Below are positions 1-8,541 of a stretch of 53,659 nt of DNA, piece after piece. The DNA comes from Hyphomicrobiales bacterium (lineage in GTDB: Bacteria; Pseudomonadota; Alphaproteobacteria; Rhizobiales; Rhizobiaceae). Position 1 is the first letter of the stretch. Every line of letters begins with the position of its first letter. The stretch covers positions 1 to 53,659 of the forward strand of contig JAFKJY010000069.1 in NCBI GenBank assembly GCA_017305835.1, written 5' to 3'. The position numbers were made by a program, and so were the translations under genes. The notes below the pieces were generated by a model. It did not search any database, was not told where the DNA came from, and saw only the letters and a program-made list of their open reading frames with translations.

Positions 1-29
1 ACGTCTGCATCGGCGGCCTCGGGCTGTAG
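1..29 (+). CDS. Possible C-terminal end of a gene entering from the left
   Basis: Reading from base 3, an open frame gives the residues VCIGGLGL and ends at a TAG at 27-29, directly before a palindromic repeat. The composition is coding-like and the ending resembles those of thiolases, but eight residues are too few to assign a family. The other two plus frames run on through the repeat and look like shadows. The true start, if there is one, lies outside the window. Confidence 0.3.
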
Positions 30-30
30 A

Positions 31-74
31 GCATTTCCAGCAAAAGTGCGAAGCGGTTTTGCGTTCGGAAATGC
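31..74. repeat. Dispersed palindromic repeat, copy 1
   Basis: This 44-base element has ends GCATTTCC and GGAAATGC, which are perfect 8-base inverted repeats. Inside them a second pair, GCAAAA and TTTTGC, flanks a short GC-rich centre. Copies with the same architecture lie at 38535-38578 and 41387-41430, and a related one at 35816-35861. A tail beginning GGCTGAAACAAA follows copy 1, and similar tails follow the 38.5 and 41.4 kb copies, so the repeat unit probably reaches about base 96. Short palindromic intergenic repeats of this type are common in Hyphomicrobiales. I see nothing else convincing between 97 and 309. Confidence 0.85.
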
Positions 75-309
75 GGCTGAAACAAACAGATGGAGCAGCC
101 GCCATGCGGGCGGGCGAGGTCGCCCGGTTCGGCCACGACCAGCACGGCGCCGCAGTCACCCGCGCCGCCATCGCAGGCGGAAGCCCGCGCGGGTCGAGAT
201 TCCCGTGACGAAACCCAGCGAATCGATTGCCGCTCTGTAAGCCGTCACCCTGCGACGGTGGCGCTACCGCATTTTCGTTGTTCAGGCTGGGATTCAAAAA
301 AGCGTCGGA

Positions 310-385
310 TGGTGGAGCTGAGGGGGATCGAACCCCTGACCTCATCATTGCGAACGATGCGCTCTCCCAGCTGAGCTACAGCCCC
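310..385 (-). tRNA. tRNA-Ala (anticodon CGC)
   Basis: On the minus strand a full 76-base cloverleaf can be folded. The acceptor stem pairs GGGGCTG with CAGCTCC and the CCA end is encoded at 310-312. The D arm contains GCTC-AGCTGGGA-GAGC, the anticodon stem CATCG/TGATG carries one G:U pair, and the T arm reads AGGGG-TTCGATC-CCCCT. The anticodon loop is TTCGCAA, giving anticodon CGC, which decodes the alanine codon GCG, a frequent codon in this GC-rich DNA. Confidence 0.97.
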
Positions 386-517
386 GTCCGACGGATGGCG
401 CGCATTTAGGGTTCGAGGCCCGTGGCTGTCAAGCCTCGCAGCAGCCGTCGCGCGTGCGCGGTCTTGCTCCGGCCGGCGCCAGTGTCTACATGTCGCCGGA
501 CATCGGGAGAACCTGGA

Positions 518-808
518 ATGCTGGCGCTCATCCAGACCATCGTGCTTGCCCTCGACATCTACTGGTGGCTGATCATCGCCTCGGCCGTGTTCTCTTGGCT
601 CTACGCCTTCAACGTTGTCAACCCGCGCAACCAGTTCGTCGGCATGATCGGCAACGCGCTGTTCCGCGTCACCGAGCCGGCGCTGCGCCCGATCCGCTCC
701 ATCCTGCCGGACCTCGGCGGCATCGACATCTCGCCGATCATCCTGCTGCTGATCATCTTCTTCATCCGCCAGTTCATCCTCACCACCATCGCGCCTGCCC
801 TGCTCTGA
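518..808 (+). CDS. YggT family membrane protein
   Basis: A 96-residue protein with two hydrophobic segments, about residues 3-25 and 70-92, separated by a polar loop with the YggT-type sequence [16 protein letters not shown]. The two-helix layout and length fit a YggT unit. Members of this family are inner-membrane proteins linked to cell envelope or division in some bacteria, but no biochemical activity is established. I chose the ATG at 518 because it begins the conserved MLALIQT segment and has GGGAGA at 505-510 upstream; the longer frame from 422 has an unlikely N-terminus. The DUF167 gene follows after 4 bases, a common pairing, so the two are probably cotranscribed. Confidence 0.93.
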   Translation: MLALIQTIVLALDIYWWLIIASAVFSWLYAFNVVNPRNQFVGMIGNALFRVTEPALRPIRSILPDLGGIDISPIILLLIIFFIRQFILTTIAPALL

Positions 809-812
809 GGCG

Positions 813-1133
813 ATGGCCGCCGTCTGGCGCGCCGCCTCCGGCGGCATCGACATCGCCGTCCGGCTGACGCCGAAGGCGGCCGCCGACAGGGTCGACGGCG
901 TCGAGACGGCCTCCGACGGGCGGCCGCACCTCAAGGCGCGCGTCCGCGCCGTGCCGGAGAAGGGCGCCGCCAACAAGGCGCTGGAGAAGCTGGTCGCGGC
1001 CTGGCTCGGCGTGCCGGCGAGCACGGTCGCGGTGACGGCCGGCGCCACCGCGCGGCTGAAGACCGTCCGCGTCTCGGGCAATGCCGACGCGCTCGTAGCT
1101 GCGATTGCCGCGCGGCTTGGCGAGGCGGACTGA
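813..1133 (+). CDS. DUF167 (UPF0235) family protein
   Basis: A 106-residue soluble protein with the DUF167 signature: an N-terminal strand DIAVRLTPKAAADRV, the block HLKARVRAVPEKGAANKAL at about residues 38-56, and a C-terminal strand KTVRVSG. Length matches the family. Function is unknown; structures of relatives show a small alpha/beta fold. It starts 4 bases after yggT, and the yggT-DUF167 pair is conserved in many proteobacteria, so the two genes likely form one operon. No membrane segment or signal peptide is visible. Confidence 0.92.
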   Translation: MAAVWRAASGGIDIAVRLTPKAAADRVDGVETASDGRPHLKARVRAVPEKGAANKALEKLVAAWLGVPASTVAVTAGATARLKTVRVSGNADALVAAIAARLGEAD

Positions 1134-1197
1134 AGCCCGATCTTCCGCCGCCCGCCGCGCCCGGCTATCATCAGTGCCGTCCAGGGAGTTTTCCCCG

Positions 1198-1797
1198 ATG
1201 CGCAAGCTCCTCGCCGCCGCCCTGCCGATCGTCCTTCTCAACGCGGCCGCCGCGCGGGCGGACATCACCAGCGCCTACACCGACTTCGACGCCGACAAGG
1301 CCTGCACCGTCTTCTCCAAAGCCGCGGACGGCGACGGCGACTGGGCCGACATGGTCTGCGGCGGCTGGCGCGGCTATCCGGTGTTCCTCTATTACGACGA
1401 CGCGAGAGAGAGCCTGTTCTACGGCTTCCCGCCGGCCGGCGACCTCGCCCCCGCATGGGAGAGCTTCGACGCCTTCAACGCCAGCGGCCCGAAGATCGAA
1501 TGGCGGCTCGACGACGCCGGCGGCGCGCCCGTGCCCTTCGCCGCCATCCACCGCCGCTTCGTCAGCGTGGCCGACGACGCCGACCGCAAGGTCGAGGTTC
1601 TGGTCGTCAGCAAGGTCGCCCAGCCGGCCGACCGCGACGGCTGCGTCGTCGGCCTGGTGGCCGCGACCGGCAACCCGGACGCCAATGCGCAGGCGCGCCG
1701 CATCGCAGACAAGGCGCGCAGCTTCGTCTGCGGGACGGACGAGCGCGCGGTGGCCAAGGGATCGGTCGAGGTCCCGTCCTTCACCCGCGCCGAGTGA
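1198..1797 (+). CDS. Secreted hypothetical protein
   Basis: A 199-residue protein that starts with a clear Sec signal peptide (MRKLLAAALPIVLLNAAAARA, cleavage probably after ARA near residue 21), so the mature part should be periplasmic. It has three cysteines in the first and last parts of the mature chain (CTVF, VCGG, FVCG), which could form disulfides. I do not recognise a named family. The ATG at 1198 is preceded by CAGGGAG; frames opening earlier overlap the end of the DUF167 gene and lack a signal peptide. It lies 64 bases after DUF167, same strand, so it may share its transcript. Confidence 0.8.
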   Translation: MRKLLAAALPIVLLNAAAARADITSAYTDFDADKACTVFSKAADGDGDWADMVCGGWRGYPVFLYYDDARESLFYGFPPAGDLAPAWESFDAFNASGPKIEWRLDDAGGAPVPFAAIHRRFVSVADDADRKVEVLVVSKVAQPADRDGCVVGLVAATGNPDANAQARRIADKARSFVCGTDERAVAKGSVEVPSFTRAE

Positions 1798-1920
1798 GCG
1801 GCGGGCCGCGAAAGCCGTGGCCCAATGCCGGCCGCAACGGTCGGGCCATGCGCGGATCGCGCTTGACTGTCCTTTGAACCGATTTAGGTTGCGGCCGTCC
1901 CCCCGCTCGAAAGGACGGCG

Positions 1921-3093
1921 ATGACCGAAATTTCCGCGCCGCGCGGCCGCTGGGCCGTGGCGGCCATGTTCCTGGTGAACGGCTTCCTGACCGGGAGCTG
2001 GGCGCCGCAGATCCCCGTCTTCCTGTCGCGGCTGGAAATCAGCGAGTTCACGCTCGGCCTGCTGATCCTCGTCTTCGGGCTGGGCGCGCTGGCGGCGATG
2101 CCTTGGTGCGGCTTCCTGATCCATCGCCACGGCTCGCGCGCCGTGCTGCGCGTCGCCGCCTTCGCCTGCTCCTTCGCGCTGCTCGTCGTGGCGCTGGCCG
2201 GCAACGTGCCGGTGGCGGCGGTGGCGATGTTCCTGTTCGGCGCGCTGATCGGCGGCATGGACGTCGCCATGAACGCCAATGCGGTCGCCGTCGAGCAGCG
2301 GCTGAAGCGGGCGGTGATGTCGTCCTCGCACGGCTTCTGGAGCCTCGGCGGCTTCGCCGGCGGCGCGCTGGGCGGCCTGCTCATCAGCCATTACGGCCAT
2401 CTCGCCCATGCCGCGGTGGTGACCGTGATCTGCTTCCCGGTCGTCGTGCTGGCCGGGCGCCTGCTGGTGTCCGAGCCGCCGCATGCGGAGGAGGCGGCCA
2501 AGCCGCCCTACCGGCTGCCGACGCGCCTCGCCGTCTACGTCACCGGCATCATCGCCTTGTTCTCGATGGTGCCCGAGGGCGCGGTGCTCGACTGGTCGGC
2601 GCTCTATCTGAAGCAGCATTTTGCCAGCGACATCTCGGTCGCGGGGCTCGCCTTCGCCGCCTTCTCGGCCGCCATGGCGGCCATGCGCTTCCTCGGCGAC
2701 CGGGTGCGCAACCGCTTCGGCGCCGTCGCCACGCTGCGCGGCTCGAGCCTGATCGCGGCCGTCGGCATGCTCGGCGCCGGCCTCGCGCCGACCGACTGGC
2801 TTGCGATCGCAGCCTTCGCCGTCGCCGGCCTCGGCATCGCCAACACCGTGCCGATCGCCTTCTCCGCCGCCGGCAACCACGAGGGTGTGTCGGCCGGCGC
2901 AGGCCTCTCCACCGTCACGCTGATGGGCTATTCGGGCATCCTCGTCGCGCCGTCGGCCATCGGCTTCGTCGGCGGCCAGACCGGCTTCTCGCCGGTCTAC
3001 GTCGCGGTGTCGGGATTGCTGGTCGTCGTGTTCCTTCTCGCCGGAAACGCCCGCGTCGCCGACTTCAAGGCGGCGCCTCAGCCGGCCGAATAG
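1921..3093 (+). CDS. MFS transporter
   Basis: A 390-residue protein with about twelve hydrophobic helices and the usual two-half MFS arrangement. The first cytoplasmic loop carries GFLIHRHGSRAVLR, a variant of the MFS loop motif, and the second half has DRVRNRFGAVATLR at about residues 260-273. The pattern resembles small sugar or drug permeases of the YbjJ/FucP-like type, but the substrate cannot be read from the sequence. Its last 16 bases overlap the 3' end of the convergent LysR gene. The 123 bases upstream hold no evident regulator site. Confidence 0.88.
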   Translation: MTEISAPRGRWAVAAMFLVNGFLTGSWAPQIPVFLSRLEISEFTLGLLILVFGLGALAAMPWCGFLIHRHGSRAVLRVAAFACSFALLVVALAGNVPVAAVAMFLFGALIGGMDVAMNANAVAVEQRLKRAVMSSSHGFWSLGGFAGGALGGLLISHYGHLAHAAVVTVICFPVVVLAGRLLVSEPPHAEEAAKPPYRLPTRLAVYVTGIIALFSMVPEGAVLDWSALYLKQHFASDISVAGLAFAAFSAAMAAMRFLGDRVRNRFGAVATLRGSSLIAAVGMLGAGLAPTDWLAIAAFAVAGLGIANTVPIAFSAAGNHEGVSAGAGLSTVTLMGYSGILVAPSAIGFVGGQTGFSPVYVAVSGLLVVVFLLAGNARVADFKAAPQPAE

Positions 3094-3965
3094 GCCTTCA
3101 GCTCCGCGTAGAGGAAATCGGCAACGCGGCGGATGCGCGCGCTGGTGCGCACGTCGCGGTGCATGGCCAGCCACATCGGCAATGTCGGTAGCCTCAGCTC
3201 GGGCAGGATCGCCTCGAGCAGCGGCTCGCGGGCGACCAGCGCCGCCTGGCCGAAGCCGATGCCGTTGCCGGCCTTCAGCGCCTCCCACAGCACGATCTGG
3301 TTGTCGGAGCGGAAGCGGAAGGCGTGGCGGTCGATTTCGACGCCGAGTGCGGCAAAACCCTCGATCAGCTCGGTGCCACGGTCGAAGCCGATCAGCTCGT
3401 GGTCGAGCAGGTCCTCCGGCCGCTCGGGCCGCCCCCTGCGCGCCAGGTAGCTGCGCGCCGCGCAGGCGACGAGCGGCAGGTCGGCGATCCGGCGCGCGAC
3501 GAGGTCGAGCTGCGCCGGCTCCGTCATCCGGACGGCGATGTCGGCGTCGCGCCGCAACAGGTTCTCGACCTGGTTCGAGGCGACGATCTCGACCTCGATG
3601 TCCGGCTCCGCCACCGCGAGCTTGGCCGTGATCGCCGGCAGCGCATAGGTCGCGATGATCTCGCTCGCCGTGACCCGCACCGTGCCGGCGACCGCGACCG
3701 TCCGCCCCTCGGCCAGCCGCGTGAACGCCGCCGCCTGCTCGCCGACCGCCCTGCCGCGCTCGTAGAGCGCCATGCCGCTCTCGGTCAGGTCGTAGCCGGA
3801 GCGGCCGCGCCGGAACAGCACCACGCCGAGCGCGGCCTCCATCTCCGCGACGTGCCGCCCGAGCGTCGGCTGGCTGACGCCGATGCGGCGCGCGGCGGCC
3901 GAGAGACTGCCGGTCTCCGCCACTGCGACGAAGCTGCGGATGAGGTTCCAGTCCAGTTCGGCCAT
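3078..3965 (-). CDS. LysR family transcriptional regulator
   Basis: A 295-residue regulator with an N-terminal winged helix-turn-helix (about residues 1-60: LIRSFVAVAETGSLSAAARR, then VSQPTLGRHVAEME) and a LysR substrate-binding domain. The ATG at 3965 puts the family's standard start MAELDWNLIRSF at the N-terminus; a TTG two codons earlier is possible. It is divergent from the NAD-dependent gene at 4071, the classic layout for LysR control of a neighbour, and converges on the MFS gene with a 16-base overlap. The inducer is unknown. Confidence 0.93.
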   Translation of the reverse strand: MAELDWNLIRSFVAVAETGSLSAAARRIGVSQPTLGRHVAEMEAALGVVLFRRGRSGYDLTESGMALYERGRAVGEQAAAFTRLAEGRTVAVAGTVRVTASEIIATYALPAITAKLAVAEPDIEVEIVASNQVENLLRRDADIAVRMTEPAQLDLVARRIADLPLVACAARSYLARRGRPERPEDLLDHELIGFDRGTELIEGFAALGVEIDRHAFRFRSDNQIVLWEALKAGNGIGFGQAALVAREPLLEAILPELRLPTLPMWLAMHRDVRTSARIRRVADFLYAELKAYSAG

Positions 3966-3973
3966 CTGCAATC

Positions 3974-3987
3974 ATTCATTTATGAAT
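3974..3987. promoter_or_regulatory. Candidate LysR operator
   Basis: ATTCAT-TT-ATGAAT forms a 6-base perfect inverted repeat just upstream of the LysR start. A further CATTCAT lies at 4014-4020, closer to the divergent gene. Placement between the two genes fits autoregulation plus target control, but the site fits the loose T-N11-A LysR pattern only approximately. Confidence 0.45.
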
Positions 3988-4070
3988 ATGCAAGGCACGA
4001 CAATAGGCGATTTTCATTCATGTGCGAAGATCCGATCATCCGGGTCATCCGAGAGCGAAGGAGACGGATC

Positions 4071-5027
4071 ATGGAAACGGTTGTGATACTCGGCGCGGCG
4101 GGCAGGATCGGCGACACGGCGGCCCGGCAGTTCCTGGCGAAGGGCTGGCGCGTGAAGGGCGTGGCCCGCGATGCCAGGGCCGACGAGCTCGCCCCCGGCG
4201 TCGAGCCGGTGCGCGCCGACGCGTCCGACCGTGGCGCGCTGATCGAGGCCTGCCGCGGCGCCGACGTGGTGCTCAACTGCCTCAACCCGCAATACACGGA
4301 GTGGCGGGAGAAGGTCCTGCCGATGGCCGGGAACGTCGCGGCGGCGGTCGAGGCGGCCGGCGCGACCCACATGCTGCCGGGCAACGTCTACAATTTCGGC
4401 CACAGGATCGGCCTCGGCATGCGCGAGGACGCGCCGCAGCTCCCCTCCACCGAGAAGGCGGCGATCCGCATGCGCATGGAGGATCTGTTCCGCGACCTCG
4501 CGGAGAGCCGCCGCATCCGCACCGTGGTCCTTCGCGCCGGCGATTTCTATGGCGGCCCCAGGACCGGAACCTGGATGGACCTGATCATCCTGACCAAGCT
4601 GCGGAAGGGCATCTTCACCTGGCCGGGGCCGATGGACCTGCCGCACGCCTTCGCCTACCTGCCCGATCTCGGCGCGGCCTTCGTCGCGCTGGCAGAAAGG
4701 CGCAGCGAGCTCGACCGTTTCGAGCGCTTCCACTTCGCCGGCCACACGATGACGGGCGAGGAGACGAAGCTGGTTGCAGAGAAGGCCGTGGACCGCAGGC
4801 TGAAGCGCGGCGGCGTGCCGTGGACGCTGCTGCGGGCGGCGGGCCTCGTCAACCCTATGCTGCGCGAGGTGGCGATCATGTCCTATCTTTGGCGCACGCC
4901 GCATTCGCTCGACGGCGCCCGGCTGGCCGGCTTCCTCGGCGCTGTCCCCTCGACGGAGCCGGTCGAGGCGATGCGCGCGACCATCGCCGCGCTCGGGCTC
5001 CGGGACGCCGCGAGCCTCGCGGCCTGA
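4071..5027 (+). CDS. NAD(P)-dependent epimerase/dehydratase family protein (atypical SDR)
   Basis: A 318-residue protein that opens with a Rossmann dinucleotide-binding motif, VVILGAAGRIG at residues 3-13. A second motif DVVLNCLNPQYTEW follows near residue 65, and the variable domain contains VVLRAGDFYG near 157. No clear catalytic YxxxK is seen, so it belongs with the atypical short-chain or NmrA/epimerase-like group, where some members are reductases and others sensors. ATG 4071 is preceded by GAAGGAGA. It is divergent from the LysR gene, which likely controls it. A strong hairpin terminator follows at 5052-5087. Confidence 0.87.
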   Translation: METVVILGAAGRIGDTAARQFLAKGWRVKGVARDARADELAPGVEPVRADASDRGALIEACRGADVVLNCLNPQYTEWREKVLPMAGNVAAAVEAAGATHMLPGNVYNFGHRIGLGMREDAPQLPSTEKAAIRMRMEDLFRDLAESRRIRTVVLRAGDFYGGPRTGTWMDLIILTKLRKGIFTWPGPMDLPHAFAYLPDLGAAFVALAERRSELDRFERFHFAGHTMTGEETKLVAEKAVDRRLKRGGVPWTLLRAAGLVNPMLREVAIMSYLWRTPHSLDGARLAGFLGAVPSTEPVEAMRATIAALGLRDAASLAA

Positions 5028-5051
5028 GCCGCAGGACGTAACCGGCAAACG

Positions 5052-5087
5052 AAAAGGGGCCGCCGGTAGTGCCGACGGCCCCCTTTT
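5052..5087. terminator. Bidirectional intrinsic terminator
   Basis: AAAAGGGGCCG and CGGCCCCCTTTT form a long GC stem with A/T-rich flanks on both sides, so it can stop transcription of the plus-strand NAD-dependent gene and of the minus-strand DUF3309 gene. Loop region is near 5066-5072. Confidence 0.87.
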
Positions 5088-5106
5088 CATGCATCCGGCA
5101 GCCCGG

Positions 5107-5265
5107 TCAGATCCTGCCCATCACCAGCAGGATAATGACCACGACCAGCACCACGCCGAGGATGCCGGAGGGGCCGTAACCCCAGCCCCGCGAATAGGGC
5201 CAGCTCGGAATCGCGCCGAGAAGCAGCAGGATGAGGATGATCAGGAGGATGGTGCCGAGAGTCAT
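5107..5265 (-). CDS. DUF3309 family small membrane protein
   Basis: A 52-residue peptide: MTLGTILLIILILLLLGAIP, then SWPYSRGWGYGPSG, then a second hydrophobic run ending VVIILLVMGRI. The two hydrophobic stretches around a W/Y/G-rich centre are the DUF3309 signature seen throughout alphaproteobacteria. No function is known. The start has a good ribosome site, GGAAAGGAAA, about 5 bases upstream. It lies 96 bases beyond the end of the RND pump gene on the same strand and ends at the terminator at 5052-5087, so it may be read from its own promoter or as operon tail. Confidence 0.88.
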   Translation of the reverse strand: MTLGTILLIILILLLLGAIPSWPYSRGWGYGPSGILGVVLVVVIILLVMGRI

Positions 5266-5361
5266 GGCGGTTTCCTTTCCGGTTCGACCGTCGCCATCCA
5301 GAATGCGCGAACGGCGCGGGGGGTTCCCGCGCCGTTCGCCGGTCGATGCTCCGGAAGGCCG

Positions 5362-8300
5362 CTACTCGGCGGCCTTTGGATAGGTGATCGGCGCCGTTTC
5401 GGGCTCGGAAGCGTCCGCCTGCGGCGCCTCCCCGGCCGTCTTCGGCTTGCGGCGGAAGAGCCGCGACAGCAGGCTGCGGCGCGCGCCTTCCGGCCGCTTC
5501 TCGCGGGTGAAGATCATCAGCGCCGAGGGCGTCACGATCAGCGTCAGCACGGTGGCAAAGGCCAGGCCGTAGACGATCGCCGACGACAGCGCGATCCACC
5601 ACTGGGTCGACGGCGCGTTCAGCGTCGTCTCGTGGTGGAACAGCTCCAGCCCGAGGCCGAAGGCGATCGGCAGCACGCCGAGGATGGCCGAGATCGCCGT
5701 CAGCACGACCGGCCGCGCGCGTTCGCGGCAGGTCTGCAGGATCGCGTCCATCTTGTTCCAGCCTTCCTCCCGCAATCGGTCGTAGGTGTCGATCAGCACG
5801 ATGTTGTTGTTCACCACCACGCCCGCCAGCGCGATGATGCCGATGCCCGACATGACGATGACGAATGGCTGGCCCGTTATCAGCAGGCCGAGGAACACGC
5901 CGATCGTCGCCATGATCACCGTCATCAGCACGAGGAACACGCTGGTGAACTTGTTGAACTGGGCGAGCAGCACCACGAAGATCAGGAAGATCGCCGCGCC
6001 GAACGCCTTCGACAGGAAGGCGCTCGCCTTGTCGCTCTCCTCGTTGGAGCCGGCGAGCTTCCACGACGCGCTGCCGAGGTCCATCTGCGCGACGGCCTGG
6101 CTCACCGCGCCCTGCACCTCGGCCACCTGGTGGCCGGAGGCGACGTTGGCCTGCACCACGATGGTGCGGCGTCCGTCGATGCGGTTGAGGATGCCGGTGC
6201 GCTGCTCGGCCTTGCGGGTGACGAAGTTGGAGATCGGCACCGCGCCCTGCGCTGTCTGCACGCGCAGCTCGTCGAGCGAGGCGAGCGTGCGCCGCTCCTG
6301 CGGCAGCCGCAGGCGGATGTCGACGGCGTCGTCGGCGCCGGCCGGGCGGTAGTCGGTCAGCTTCAGCCCGTTGGTGATGAGCTGCACCACCGCGCCGACC
6401 GAGGCCGGGCTGATGCCGAACTGCGCCGCCTTGGTGCGGTCGACCGTCAGCGCCCAGTCGACGCCGGGCGGCGGCAGGCCGTCGGAGACGTCGATGACGC
6501 CCGGCACCTGGCTGATGCGCGCCGCCACGTCCTTGGCCTTCTGGTCGAGCCCGGTCGGGTCGTCGGCGGCGATGCGCACCTGGATCGGCTTGCCCTGCGG
6601 CGGGCCGGCGTCGGGCACGCGCACCTCGACGTCGACGCCGGGGATGCCGGCCATCGCCACGCGCAGATCGTCGAGGATGTCGTTGGCGGGCTTGCGCTCG
6701 CGCCAGTCGACGAACTCGTACTGGATGACGCCGACGACATCCTCCGGGATATCGGCGCCGCCGCCCTGCGTCTTGCCGACGCGGGTGTAGACGGACTTGA
6801 TGCCCGGCCAGCCGAGCAGCCGGTCCTCGGCCTTGCGGGTCGCCTGGTCCATCTCGTCGAGCGAGAGGTTGCCGCGGGCGTGCACGTAGAGCAGGCCGTA
6901 ATCCGGCTCCACCGACGGGAAGAACTCGACGCCGGCGCCCCACTTGCCGTAGCCGACCTGCACCGCCACCAGCAGCGCCACCGCCAGCACCAGCACGGTC
7001 TTGGGGAAGCGCACGGCCTGCTTGACGATGGCCATGTACCAGCCGTCGCGCCTGTCCTCCTCGGTGTGGATGTGCGCCTTGGCGAACATCGCGCCGAGCG
7101 TCGGCGTGAACACCAGCGCGTAGAGCATCGAGCCCGCCAGCGTCACGATCAGCGTGATCGGCAGGTATTTCATGAAGTCGCCGATGATGCCCGGCCAGAA
7201 CAGCAGCGGCGAGAACGCCGCGATGCGGGTCATGGTCGCCGCGATCACCGGGCCGGCCATGCGCTTGGCCGCCTCCTCGAAGGCGAGCTCCTTCGGCATG
7301 CCCTCGTTCATGCGCCGCTCGGCATATTCGGTGACGATGATCGCATCGTCCACGAGCATGCCGACGGCCAGGATCAGGCTGAACAGCACGATCATGTTGA
7401 TCGTGTAGCCCATCATGCCGAGCGCCAGGATGCCCATCAGGAAGGACGATGGAATGGCCAGTCCTATCAGCAGCGACGCTCGGCCCGACAGCACGTAGAG
7501 GATGACGATGAACACCAGGATCACCGCGATCAGCACGTGGTTCTGCAGGTCGTTGAGGAGCTGGTTGATGAAGACCGACTTGTCCTGCGTGTAGGTGACG
7601 GTCATGCCTTCCGGCAGCCGCGACTGCGCCGCGTCGGCGATCGCCTTCACCTGCTCGACGGTCTCGACCAGGTTGGCGCCGGTGCGCTTCTTGATCTCGA
7701 GCGCGATCGCCGGCTCGCCGTTGAGGCGGGTGATCGTCTCGGCGTCCTTGTAGGTGGAGCGGACCGTGGCGAGGTCCTGCGCACGCACGACGGCGTTCGG
7801 CGTCGACACGATCGGCAGGTTGGCGACGTCCTCGACCGTCTCGATCAGCGACGGCACCTTGACGGCGTACTTGCCTTCCGCACCCTCGATGTTGCCGGCC
7901 GCGACGAGGCTGTTGGAGGCGGTGGCGCCCTGCACGAGCTGGTCGAGCCGGAGCCCGTAGGACGACAGCTTCATCGGGTCGATGAGCACTTCGACCAGGT
8001 CGTCGCGCGAGCCCTGCAGCGAGGCCTCGAGCACGCCCGGCACCTCCTCGAAGCGGTCGCGCAACTGGCGCGCGGCGGCCGTCAGCGTGCGCTCCGGCAC
8101 ATGGCCGGACAGCGTCACCACGAGCACCGGGAATTCCGAGATGTTGACCTCGGTGACGGTCGGCTCCTCGGCGCCCTGCGGCAGGTCGCGCTTGGCGTCG
8201 TTGACCTTGTTGCGCACGTCGGTGAGCGCCACCTGCAGGTCCTGCGAGGGGTCGAACTCGATCAGCACGTAGCCGCCGCCCTGGAAGGCGGCCGAGCGCA

Positions 8301-8538
8301 TCTCCTTGACGCCCTTGAGGCTTTTCATGCGCGTCTCGACCGGGCGCAGCAGCAGCCGCTCCGAATCCTCGGGCGAGATGCCCTGATAGGCCAGGCTGAC
8401 GTAGATGATGGGGATCGCGACGTCCGGCTCGGCCTCCTTCGGGATCGACTGGTAGGTGACGGCACCTGCCAGGATCAGGAAGAGGAGGACCGATAGGGTC
8501 AGCCGCGAGTTGCGGATGGCGAGTTTGACGATGTCCAT
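5362..8538 (-). CDS. RND efflux pump, inner-membrane permease subunit
   Basis: A 1058-residue permease of the AcrB/HAE-type RND superfamily. It has the N-terminal helix followed by a large periplasmic loop, helices at about 335-500, a second large loop and a second helix bundle near 850-1010. The proton-relay aspartate pair in the fourth helix is present (VGMLVDDAIIV, residues 397-398). Length is normal. The charged tail after the last helix (about 1020-1058) is cytoplasmic. The adaptor gene lies 3 bases upstream, so the two are translationally close. No outer-membrane channel is encoded nearby; a TolC-like partner must come from elsewhere. Substrate is unknown. Confidence 0.96.
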   Translation of the reverse strand: MDIVKLAIRNSRLTLSVLLFLILAGAVTYQSIPKEAEPDVAIPIIYVSLAYQGISPEDSERLLLRPVETRMKSLKGVKEMRSAAFQGGGYVLIEFDPSQDLQVALTDVRNKVNDAKRDLPQGAEEPTVTEVNISEFPVLVVTLSGHVPERTLTAAARQLRDRFEEVPGVLEASLQGSRDDLVEVLIDPMKLSSYGLRLDQLVQGATASNSLVAAGNIEGAEGKYAVKVPSLIETVEDVANLPIVSTPNAVVRAQDLATVRSTYKDAETITRLNGEPAIALEIKKRTGANLVETVEQVKAIADAAQSRLPEGMTVTYTQDKSVFINQLLNDLQNHVLIAVILVFIVILYVLSGRASLLIGLAIPSSFLMGILALGMMGYTINMIVLFSLILAVGMLVDDAIIVTEYAERRMNEGMPKELAFEEAAKRMAGPVIAATMTRIAAFSPLLFWPGIIGDFMKYLPITLIVTLAGSMLYALVFTPTLGAMFAKAHIHTEEDRRDGWYMAIVKQAVRFPKTVLVLAVALLVAVQVGYGKWGAGVEFFPSVEPDYGLLYVHARGNLSLDEMDQATRKAEDRLLGWPGIKSVYTRVGKTQGGGADIPEDVVGVIQYEFVDWRERKPANDILDDLRVAMAGIPGVDVEVRVPDAGPPQGKPIQVRIAADDPTGLDQKAKDVAARISQVPGVIDVSDGLPPPGVDWALTVDRTKAAQFGISPASVGAVVQLITNGLKLTDYRPAGADDAVDIRLRLPQERRTLASLDELRVQTAQGAVPISNFVTRKAEQRTGILNRIDGRRTIVVQANVASGHQVAEVQGAVSQAVAQMDLGSASWKLAGSNEESDKASAFLSKAFGAAIFLIFVVLLAQFNKFTSVFLVLMTVIMATIGVFLGLLITGQPFVIVMSGIGIIALAGVVVNNNIVLIDTYDRLREEGWNKMDAILQTCRERARPVVLTAISAILGVLPIAFGLGLELFHHETTLNAPSTQWWIALSSAIVYGLAFATVLTLIVTPSALMIFTREKRPEGARRSLLSRLFRRKPKTAGEAPQADASEPETAPITYPKAAE

Positions 8539-8541
8539 GCG

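Noticed and set aside
103..207. 34-codon plus-strand frame (MRAGEVARFGHDQHG...) before the tRNA
   Set aside because: Short, no ribosome site and no family; probably chance.
1171..3975. 934-codon minus-strand frame across the secreted protein, MFS and LysR genes
   Set aside because: Spans three genes on both strands and has no family signal.
5089..8496. 1135-codon plus-strand open frame opposite the RND permease
   Set aside because: Rich in R, H, D, V and G with no recognisable family; it mirrors the codon pattern of the real minus-strand gene, a typical artefact of GC-rich DNA.
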